DNA of 43,370 nucleotides from Sideroxyarcus sp045866275 (GTDB taxonomy: Bacteria; Pseudomonadota; Gammaproteobacteria; Burkholderiales; Gallionellaceae). Made by a program: the position numbers and the translations under genes. The notes beneath the pieces were generated by a model, which was given only the letters and a program-made list of their open reading frames with translations, searched no databases and was not told the DNA's origin. This document shows, in pieces, positions 6,550-13,303 of this stretch. Where the stretch lies: positions 1-43,370 of the forward strand of contig BAAFRX010000019.1 in NCBI GenBank assembly GCA_045866275.1, written 5' to 3'. Position 1 is the first letter of the stretch; each line of letters begins with the position of its first letter.

Positions 6550-8630
6550 GCTCTACCTCCCACCATGGATGTCACCCGGATGGTCTTGAAGCCGGGCACT
6601 TCTTCCTGCGAAATCACCTTAAGCTGCGGCAGCGCGCGGCGGAGGAAACGCGCCAGCAGATCGCGGATGCCGCCCGGCACCAGCAGCACGGTGGGCAAGC
6701 CCAGCCGTTCCTGCTTCTCGGTGGCGGCGCGCGTCTCGTTCAGCAGCGTGTTGGCCAGCCCCGGCTCGATGGCGGAGCCGCCGGCCTGCAAGGCCTGCCC
6801 CAGCACGTATTCCAGCTCCTTGTCCATGCCGATGACCTGCAATTCCTGCGCCGCCGGATAGAACTGCTGCACGATGGCGGGGCCGAGGGCGACGCGCACC
6901 AGTGCGGTCAGCACGCCGGCATCCTGCGTCTTCGGCGCATGCTCCGCCAACGTCTCCAGAATGGTGCGCATGTCGCGGATGTGCATGCCCTCGTCGAGCA
7001 GGTTCTGCATGACTTTTTGTACCGTGGTCAGCGGCAGCAGATCGGGAATCAGCCCCTCCACCAGCTTGGGCGCGATCTTGGCCAGGTGATCGAGCAACTG
7101 TTGCAACTCCTGGCGCCCGAGCAGTTCCGCCGCGTTCTGGTGGATCAGATGACTCATGTGCGTCGCCACCACCGTGCCCGCATCGACCACGGTGTAGCCC
7201 ATCGCCTGCGCCTGTTCGCGCAGCGCACTATCGATCCAGAACGCGGGCAGGCCGAACGCCGGGTCCTTGGTCGGCGTACCGGGCAGGGTGCCGCTCACAT
7301 TGCCCGGATTGATCGCCAGCAACTGTTGCGCGTGCGCCTCCGCCGTGCCGATCTCGGCGCCCTTCAGGGTGATGCGATAGGCGCCCGGGGGCAGATCGAG
7401 ATTGTCGCGGATGTGCACCGCCGGCGGCAGGAAGCCCATGTCCTGGGTGAATTTTTTGCGGATGCCCTTGATCCGCCGCAGCAGGTCGCCGTCCTGCGCC
7501 TTGTCCACCAGCGGGATCAGGCGGTAGCCCACTTCCAGCCCCAGCACATCGACTTGCGCCACATCTTCCCAGCTCGCTTCGCCTCCGTCCGTGACCGGCG
7601 GCGCCACTACCTCTGCCTGTTGCGCGTCGGCGCTCGCCGCCTGCGCGCGCCGCAGCAGCGCATAGGCAAACCAGCCGAGCGCGCCCGCCAGCAGCAGAAA
7701 AGCGAAATGCGGCATGCCGGGGATCATGCCCAGCATGCCGATGATGGCGGCGGTCAGAATGATCACCTGCGGACTGGACACCAGTTGCTTCGCCAGTTGC
7801 TGGCCGATGTTGTCTTCGCTGGCGACGCGGCTGACCACCATGCCGGCGGCGGTGGAAATCACCAGCGCCGGAATCTGCGCCACCAGCCCGTCGCCGATGG
7901 TGAGCAAGGTGTAATTCCTGGCGGCGGTCGCCAGATCGAGGTCGTGTTGCAGCACCCCGACCACCAGTCCGCCCACGATGTTGATCAGCATGATCATGAT
8001 GCCGGCCACGGCATCGCCGCGCACGAACTTGGAAGCACCGTCCATCGCCCCGTAGAACTCCGCCTCCTGCGCGATCTCGGCGCGCCGTTTGCGCGCCACG
8101 TCCTCGCCGATCAGGCCCGCGTTCAGATCGGCATCGATCGCCATCTGTTTGCCGGGCATCGCATCCAGGGTGAAGCGCGCGCCGACCTCGGCGATGCGCC
8201 CCGCGCCCTTGGTGATGACCACGAAATTGATGATGACCAGAATGACAAACACCACCAGACCCACGGTGTAGTTGCCGCCGACCAGAAAGTGGCCGAACGA
8301 TTCGATCACCTTGCCCGCCGCGTCCGGTCCGGTGTGCCCTTGCAGCAGCACCACGCGGGTGGAGGCGACATTCAGCGACAGGCGCAGCAGGGTGGAGATC
8401 AGCAGCACGCTCGGGAATACGGCAAAATCCAGCGGCCGCGTGGTGTTCATCGCCACCAGCAGCACCATGATCGCCAGCGCGATATTGAAGGTGAACAGGA
8501 TGTCGAGCAGGATCGGCGGCAGCGGCAGCACCATCATCGACAGGATCATCACGATCAGCAGCGGCCCGGCGAGGCCGCGCACACCGCCGTGCAGCAACAA
8601 GTCCTTCAGAGTTTTCAGAATCCCGTTCAT
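6546..8630 (-). CDS. flhA: Flagellar type III export gate protein FlhA
   Basis: FlhA is the inner-membrane export-gate protein of the flagellar type III secretion system, with a cytoplasmic nonameric ring that docks chaperone-substrate complexes. From ATG 8630 (MNGILKTLKDLL) the product is 694 residues, normal for the family. It has about eight membrane helices in the first 330 residues, the conserved loop between helices 4 and 5 (GKQMAIDADLNAGLI), and a cytoplasmic domain from about 350 to the end. Upstream in-frame codons are ignored because GGGAC sits just before ATG 8630 and the family begins here. The stop overlaps flhF. Its usual neighbour flhB lies about 4.7 kb upstream, beyond a signalling-gene insertion. 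Confidence 0.95.
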   Translation of the reverse strand: MNGILKTLKDLLLHGGVRGLAGPLLIVMILSMMVLPLPPILLDILFTFNIALAIMVLLVAMNTTRPLDFAVFPSVLLISTLLRLSLNVASTRVVLLQGHTGPDAAGKVIESFGHFLVGGNYTVGLVVFVILVIINFVVITKGAGRIAEVGARFTLDAMPGKQMAIDADLNAGLIGEDVARKRRAEIAQEAEFYGAMDGASKFVRGDAVAGIMIMLINIVGGLVVGVLQHDLDLATAARNYTLLTIGDGLVAQIPALVISTAAGMVVSRVASEDNIGQQLAKQLVSSPQVIILTAAIIGMLGMIPGMPHFAFLLLAGALGWFAYALLRRAQAASADAQQAEVVAPPVTDGGEASWEDVAQVDVLGLEVGYRLIPLVDKAQDGDLLRRIKGIRKKFTQDMGFLPPAVHIRDNLDLPPGAYRITLKGAEIGTAEAHAQQLLAINPGNVSGTLPGTPTKDPAFGLPAFWIDSALREQAQAMGYTVVDAGTVVATHMSHLIHQNAAELLGRQELQQLLDHLAKIAPKLVEGLIPDLLPLTTVQKVMQNLLDEGMHIRDMRTILETLAEHAPKTQDAGVLTALVRVALGPAIVQQFYPAAQELQVIGMDKELEYVLGQALQAGGSAIEPGLANTLLNETRAATEKQERLGLPTVLLVPGGIRDLLARFLRRALPQLKVISQEEVPGFKTIRVTSMVGGRA

Positions 8631-8770
8631 CTCGCGTCCCGATCGTTGCGCTTGCCACCCTCCACAGGGATGGAGGGGCATGCGTATTATCGGAAACACC
8701 GGTCAAAGCAAAGACGGGAATAGAGGGGGATTCGCGCGGCTATTCAGGGTGCGCCGGGCGCAGACATTTT

Positions 8771-8797
8771 CCGGCGTCCGGCCCTGCGTCCGCAGGG
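8771..8797. other. GC-rich double hairpin between the EAL gene and flhA
   Basis: CCGGCGTCCGG (8771-8781) is followed directly by CCCTGCG-TC-CGCAGGG (8782-8797), two adjacent inverted repeats just after the GGDEF-EAL stop and within the 178-base gap before flhA. Neither arm is followed by a T-run on the minus strand, so intrinsic termination is not supported; it may stabilise the upstream transcript. The rest of the gap shows TCCGATAA at 8687-8694 without a matching -35. Confidence 0.35.
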
Positions 8798-8808
8798 GGG
8801 TGCCCCGT

Positions 8809-10782
8809 TCAGGCGGCGGCCAGCAGTTTTTCGAATTCGGCGGCGGGGACGGATTGGCTGGTCAGATAGCCCTGGAACAGATCGCACCCCTGGCCCCGCA
8901 AAAAATCGAGCTGGCTCCGGTTCTCCACACCTTCGGCCAACACCTTCAACCGCAAGGAATGGCCCATCGCCACAATGGCGGCGACGATCTCCATGTCGTC
9001 GCGATGCAGGGGCACGTCATCGATGAAGCGCTTGTCGATCTTCAGGATATCCAGCGGGAACATCTTCAGATAAGCCAGCGAAGAATAGCCCGTGCCAAAA
9101 TCGTCAATGGCCAGTTGCACGCCCAGGGTCTTGAGCCGGTTCAGGATCCCGATGGATTCGACCTCGCGCTGCATCAGCGCGCTCTCGGTCAGCTCCAGTT
9201 CGAGCTGCGCCGCGGCAAACCCGGTTTCACTCAACACCCGTGCCACCGTGTCGCCAATATCGCCTTGCAGGAATTGATAGGCGGACAAATTGACCGCCAG
9301 CGTGAGCGGCGGCAACCCGGCCTCCCGCCAGCATTGTCCTTGCCTGCAGGTCTCCCGCAACACCCAGTCGTCAATGGCGCCGATCAAACCGCAGGATTCC
9401 GCAACATGAATGAAACGGGCGGGCGGAATCAGCCCCTCGACGGGATCTTGCCAGCGCACCAGGGCCTCCGCGCCGACGATGCGGCCGCTGCCGATGTCCA
9501 CCTGCGGCTGATAGTACACACGCAATTCCCCCTGGCTGACGGCGCGGCGCAAACGCACCTCGAGATCGATGCGTTCGCGCGCGGCGCGGGTCAGGCTCTC
9601 GGTAAAATATTCGAAGCGTCCACGCCCTTCGGTCTTGGCCTGGTACAGCGCGCTGTCCGCCTGCTGCAACATCTGCTCCGGGGTGTTGCCATAACCGGGA
9701 AACAGACTGATGCCGATGCTGGCACCGATGCGCACTTCCACGCCGTTGGCCAGCCGGCACGGTTCACTCAAATCCTGGATGATGTCGCTCGCCACACGCG
9801 CGGCGTCCGCGGCATCGGCGACCTGTTCCAGCAACACGGCGAACTCGTCTCCCCCAAAACGGCAGACCATATCGATCTCGCGCAGTTGGGACAGCAGTCT
9901 GGCCGTAACCGTCCGCAACAATTCGTCACCCGCCAGATGACCAAAACTGTCATTCACATCCTTGAAACGGTCCAGGTCGATCATGAGCAGCGCCAGATTC
10001 TGTTTGTTGCGCATGGCTATTTCCATGCTGTGCTGCAATCTGGACAGCAGCAGCAGGCGGTTGGGCAGCCCGGTCAAGGGATCGTGGTGGGACAGAAAAT
10101 CGAGTTCCGCCTGGGTGCTCTTCAATTTCGAAATGTCGGTGAAGACCGAAACGTAATTGCATACCGTGCCTGTTTTGTCCTTGATGACGTCGATACTCAT
10201 CAATTCGGGATAAGTCTCGCCATTCTTGCGGCGATTCCAGATCTCGCCCTGCCAATGTCCCGTCAGGTTGATGCTGGCCCACATGGCCGCGTAAAACTCC
10301 GGGTCGTGACGCCCCGAGCACAGCAATTCCGGTTTCTCCCCCAGCACCTCGGCTGCGCTATAACCGGTGATTTCGGTAAATGCGGGATTGACCCGGACGA
10401 TGCGTTTTTCGGGATCGGTCACCATCAATCCCTCGCGCGTGCTTTCGAACACGGCGGCCGCCTGGCGCAGGCCAAGCTCGTCTTTCTTCCTTGCCGTGAT
10501 ATCGCGCACCGCCAGCACGATCGCCGGTTGCTTCTCCCAGAAGATGGGCGCGGAACGCAATTCAGCCCAGCCCACACCGCTGGGCCGGATCAGGTTGATG
10601 TCCTGGGAAACGTTACTGGAATAGAGCGGAACACCCAGTTCCCGGCCCAACAAGGTACCGCGCTCGAAAATAGTCTCGGCACTGCGATTGGCATACAACA
10701 CGATGCCGCGCTGGTCGACCACCACGACGCCGTCTGAAATCGTGGTCAACAGCAATTCCAGATTGGGAAGGTTTTCAGTCAT
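8809..10782 (-). CDS. PAS-PAS-GGDEF-EAL cyclic-di-GMP enzyme
   Basis: This 657-residue soluble protein has a PAS domain (about 1-98), a second PAS/PAC (about 105-225), a GGDEF diguanylate cyclase domain (about 230-395) and an EAL phosphodiesterase domain (about 405-655). Both catalytic sites look intact. GGDEF is at 310-314 with the inhibitory RxxD site R301-D304 correctly spaced, EAL is at 439-441, and DDFGTG (560-565), K581 and the glutamate of AEGVE (616-620) are present. It could therefore make or degrade c-di-GMP, and the PAS domains suggest a redox, gas or ligand input. ATG 10782 is preferred over an upstream TTG. It is the last gene of the kinase / receiver-KaiB unit, 42 bases after the regulator. 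Confidence 0.93.
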   Translation of the reverse strand: MTENLPNLELLLTTISDGVVVVDQRGIVLYANRSAETIFERGTLLGRELGVPLYSSNVSQDINLIRPSGVGWAELRSAPIFWEKQPAIVLAVRDITARKKDELGLRQAAAVFESTREGLMVTDPEKRIVRVNPAFTEITGYSAAEVLGEKPELLCSGRHDPEFYAAMWASINLTGHWQGEIWNRRKNGETYPELMSIDVIKDKTGTVCNYVSVFTDISKLKSTQAELDFLSHHDPLTGLPNRLLLLSRLQHSMEIAMRNKQNLALLMIDLDRFKDVNDSFGHLAGDELLRTVTARLLSQLREIDMVCRFGGDEFAVLLEQVADAADAARVASDIIQDLSEPCRLANGVEVRIGASIGISLFPGYGNTPEQMLQQADSALYQAKTEGRGRFEYFTESLTRAARERIDLEVRLRRAVSQGELRVYYQPQVDIGSGRIVGAEALVRWQDPVEGLIPPARFIHVAESCGLIGAIDDWVLRETCRQGQCWREAGLPPLTLAVNLSAYQFLQGDIGDTVARVLSETGFAAAQLELELTESALMQREVESIGILNRLKTLGVQLAIDDFGTGYSSLAYLKMFPLDILKIDKRFIDDVPLHRDDMEIVAAIVAMGHSLRLKVLAEGVENRSQLDFLRGQGCDLFQGYLTSQSVPAAEFEKLLAAA

Positions 10783-10824
10783 GACGCTTGTGTGCGTGCG
10801 GACGGGCAAAACAGCACATGGTTG

Positions 10825-11514
10825 CTACATCACCACCGTGCCGCCGCCATTGGAACTTTGGGCAGTGATCGCAGCCAGCACCGAATGCATTTTCGACAGG
10901 TCACCGAGCAGCTTCAGGATCGGCTCGGGCACCTCGCGCACCAGCATCGGGGTGGCGAACACCTCCTCTGCCAGGGCCTTTTCCGTCATGCCCAATACTT
11001 CAACCACGTTGAGCGTCCAGAAGCCGGGCTGATAAGTCGCCGCCAGGACAGTGTTCAGTTGCTTGACGATACCTTGCACTTCCGGGGTGATAGCCACCAC
11101 ATACAAAGTCAGTTGAATCCTGTAGAGGTCTTTGTCCACCTCCGTCATGCGCCGGGCAGAACGGGCGATATGCCTGATCTGCGCCCCGGACAACGGCTTG
11201 TTGGCCAGTTGGAACTTCAGCCCCTCCGCTTCCGCCTGCTTCAACGCCTGCAAATATTCCTGCGAAAACGCGGTGACGATATAGATGTTCAGCGTGTCAT
11301 CTTTCGCCAGCAGCCGGCGCATCGTTTCGATGCCGTCGATCCCCGGCATTTTCAGATCCAGAAAAATCAGATCCGGCCGCACACTCTCGGCCAGGGCGAT
11401 GCCTTGCTCGCCATTGCTGGCCAGCAGCACGTTGAAGCCGCTGTCGCCGAGCACCAGATTGAATGCCCCGCGCACGGCCGCATCATCGTCAATTACCAGA
11501 ATTTGCTCGGTCAT
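10825..11514 (-). CDS. Response regulator: receiver domain fused to a KaiB-like domain
   Basis: Residues 1-122 form a complete receiver domain: acidic pocket DDD (9-11), phosphoacceptor D53 in FLDLKMPGIDG, T81 and K106 in NKP. Residues about 131-216 are not a DNA-binding output. They read as a KaiB domain: strand LTLYVVAITPE, then LNVVEV, then EEVFATPMLVREVPEPILK and the closing GDLSKMHSVL. The order ATPxL, proline-rich turn, GDLS is the hallmark of KaiB, the fold-switching clock protein that in cyanobacteria binds KaiC and competes with the related SasA domain. No KaiA or KaiC gene is in the window. ATG 11514 has GGAG at good spacing inside the end of the kinase gene (26-base overlap), so kinase and regulator are likely a cognate pair. 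Domain call from recalled family features; no search done. Confidence 0.85.
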   Translation of the reverse strand: MTEQILVIDDDAAVRGAFNLVLGDSGFNVLLASNGEQGIALAESVRPDLIFLDLKMPGIDGIETMRRLLAKDDTLNIYIVTAFSQEYLQALKQAEAEGLKFQLANKPLSGAQIRHIARSARRMTEVDKDLYRIQLTLYVVAITPEVQGIVKQLNTVLAATYQPGFWTLNVVEVLGMTEKALAEEVFATPMLVREVPEPILKLLGDLSKMHSVLAAITAQSSNGGGTVVM

Positions 11515-12571
11515 TTTGCTTCTCCAATTTTTTATGCTCAATTTTCGCCGGCACGAATACTAACCGGAAACACCCCCCATAACCATCTTCAATACAGGGA
11601 TTGATCGTGCCGCCCGTTTCCTCGATCAGGCGCCGTGAAACGGCAAGGCCCAAACCGGTTCCTTGTCCGACCGGCTTGGTGGTGAAGAAGGGCTCGAAGA
11701 TTCTCTCGCGCAACTCGGGCGGGATGCCCGGCCCGTTGTCGCACACCCGCAGGATGACCCGGTCGTCCTCGCGCCAGACCCTCAACAGGATGCGCTGTTC
11801 GCTCTGGCCGGCAATGGCATCGCGCGCATTCAGGACCAGGTTGACCAGCACTTGCTGCAAACTTCCGGCGCTACACCGGATGTCCGGCAAGTCCGCACTT
11901 GATTCGAGCGAGACTTGCACCCCGTTCTTGTGCAACTCCCCGGCGAGCAAGTCCAGCGTCTGCTGCACCGTGGCCGGCACGCTGCAACTTTCGCTTGCGC
12001 CAGCGCCGGGCCGGACAAAGATCAGCATGTTGCTGACGATTTTCTTGATGCGATGGATTTCGTGCAAAGCGTCATCCAGCACGGCTCTGGACCGGTCATC
12101 GGTCGCCTTTTCCTGCGCGTATTCGACATAATTCAGAATCCCCATCAGCGGGTTGTTGATCTCGTGCGCCACGCCGCCCACCATCGTGCCCATCGAGGAC
12201 AGTTTTTCGATCTGGATCATGCGTTCGCGGGCCTCCAGCTCCCGGCGATGTTGCGCCTGCAATGCCCGCTCTTCTTCCTGCACCCGGGTGGCAAGCCGCC
12301 TCAGCTCGAGGTTTTGCCGCTCAAGTTGCTGATGCTGGAATTGCAGGGGCTGAAAAACCAGCCGGTACAGGGCGGGCGCCAGCAGCAAGGTCAGGATAAT
12401 GGCATCGGCATAATCCCAAAACACATCGGGCAGATCGATCTTGAAGTAAGACTTCAGGATGGCATCCTTGACCAGCATGATGGACAGTTCGGTCAGCACG
12501 ATCAGGGCCGCGATCTTGATGACGGTCAACTTTGGGTTGCGGGCTAATTTTTCCGGCATGGCGTTTCTCAT
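11489..12571 (-). CDS. Membrane sensor histidine kinase (NtrB-like core)
   Basis: From ATG 12571 the protein is 360 residues. Two membrane helices (about 15-36 and 50-72) flank a very short external loop, so there is no large periplasmic sensor. A long charged coiled coil (about 77-125) leads into the dimerisation domain with H-box GGVAHEINNPLMG (phospho-acceptor H136). The HATPase domain has the N-box VLNARDAI, G1 DNGPGIP, F-box FEPFFTTK and G2 GTGLGLA. It autophosphorylates and should pass phosphate to the overlapping receiver-KaiB protein. ATG 12559 is an alternative start. The strong sigma-28 promoter match at 12649-12675 lies about 70 bases upstream. Confidence 0.92.
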   Translation of the reverse strand: MRNAMPEKLARNPKLTVIKIAALIVLTELSIMLVKDAILKSYFKIDLPDVFWDYADAIILTLLLAPALYRLVFQPLQFQHQQLERQNLELRRLATRVQEEERALQAQHRRELEARERMIQIEKLSSMGTMVGGVAHEINNPLMGILNYVEYAQEKATDDRSRAVLDDALHEIHRIKKIVSNMLIFVRPGAGASESCSVPATVQQTLDLLAGELHKNGVQVSLESSADLPDIRCSAGSLQQVLVNLVLNARDAIAGQSEQRILLRVWREDDRVILRVCDNGPGIPPELRERIFEPFFTTKPVGQGTGLGLAVSRRLIEETGGTINPCIEDGYGGCFRLVFVPAKIEHKKLEKQNDRANSGN

Positions 12572-12648
12572 CGACTCGGGTTTGATTGGACACAACGGCG
12601 GTTCTTCCTTGCGCAAATCACAGAACAGGCGCTTACCCTGTACAGGCG

Positions 12649-12675
12649 TTAGCGGCCGGATTCGAATTTACTTTA
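12649..12675 (-). promoter_or_regulatory. Predicted sigma-28 (FliA) promoter for the kinase / Rec-KaiB / GGDEF-EAL unit
   Basis: On the minus strand the sequence reads TAAA (12675-12672), 15 bases, then GCCGCTAA (12656-12649). The -35 is perfect and extends to TAAAGT, and the -10 has one mismatch to GCCGATAA. Transcription would start near 12642, about 70 bases before the kinase ATG. Confidence 0.75.
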
Positions 12676-12758
12676 GGCAATCTCTGCTCAAGCCCATCAT
12701 CCCTGATTCCGGGGATTACCACGAATGAAGCGCATGACCGGCGATTCCTGGGGTCAGG

Positions 12759-13184
12759 TTATCTTGGATCGAAACTGGGTGAATGTTTTTGCAGGATCGG
12801 TTTCATCAGTAAATCTTCCCTGACGACATGATTGATCAGCCAATCCCGCAGGAACTGGGTGAAATGTTCGACCGTTTCCGCAGACCAGTCGTGTCCCATC
12901 GCATCAAACTCGCCCCGGATGTGATCGAGTTGCGCCAACAACTCGCGGTGCGACTGGTTGAGATGCGGGATCAGGGTATATCCGACGGCCTCGGCAATCT
13001 TTTCTTCACGCTCAAAATGCAGGCGCGAATACTGGTCCAGGCTTTCCAGAACCTCAACCAGCTCGCGGTGGTTCCTTGCGCGCAAACTGTGCTCGGCCCT
13101 GTTGATGATCTCGATCAGATACTTGTGATCGGCATCGATCACATCATTGCCAACACTTAACTGGTCACGCCATACCAGACTCAT
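12759..13184 (-). CDS. Bacteriohemerythrin
   Basis: This 141-residue protein is a single-domain hemerythrin, a four-helix bundle binding oxygen at a di-iron site. Visible ligand candidates are H20 in DADHK, H56 and E60 in HFEREE, H79 in SHREL, and H119 with D124 in NHVVRED. The usual HxxxH pair is altered: the residue four before H79 is leucine, and the nearest extra histidine is H74, five before it. This is either a subfamily trait or a changed metal site. The start has AAGGAGG at 9 bases. The ATG overlaps the stop of a 33-residue response-regulator remnant as ATGA, so translation is probably coupled. Likely roles are oxygen delivery or sensing linked to motility. Confidence 0.9.
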   Translation of the reverse strand: MSLVWRDQLSVGNDVIDADHKYLIEIINRAEHSLRARNHRELVEVLESLDQYSRLHFEREEKIAEAVGYTLIPHLNQSHRELLAQLDHIRGEFDAMGHDWSAETVEHFTQFLRDWLINHVVREDLLMKPILQKHSPSFDPR

Positions 13185-13282
13185 CTGCAGGTTCCTCCTT
13201 GAGGTCGGTCAATGATACGCTTCACCAGATGCTGCAACAGCGTTACGTTGATCTGGGCATCGTCAATGATCACAACTTGCAT
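13181..13282 (-). pseudogene. Truncated response-regulator N-terminus (33 residues) upstream of hemerythrin
   Basis: A short reading frame starts at ATG 13282 behind CGGAG at 7 bases and ends at TGA 13183-13181, overlapping the hemerythrin ATG. Its product begins MQVVIIDDAQINVTLLQHLV, which is the first strand, acidic DD pair and first helix of a receiver domain, most like regulators whose first line reads VxIVDDxxINLxLL. After residue 26 the similarity stops and the frame runs into the hemerythrin ribosome-binding site. There is no phosphoacceptor Asp, so it cannot be a working receiver. It is most simply the remnant of a deleted response regulator now acting as a leader cistron. Confidence 0.75.
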
Positions 13283-13303
13283 GAGAACTCCGTTCAACCG
13301 GAT

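Noticed and set aside
8687..8713. Possible sigma-28 promoter upstream of flhA (TCCGATAA)
   Set aside because: The -10 is fair, but the -35 position reads CTTT instead of TAAA, so the pair is not convincing.
6540..8723. A 727-codon open frame on the plus strand opposite flhA
   Set aside because: It is antisense to a clear flhA and its translation is rich in His, Gln and Arg with no recognisable domain; long antisense frames are expected in GC-rich coding DNA.
8272..10737. An 821-codon open frame on the plus strand opposite flhA and the GGDEF-EAL gene
   Set aside because: It crosses two unrelated genes and the gap between them, has no domain, and mirrors the codon bias of the minus-strand genes.
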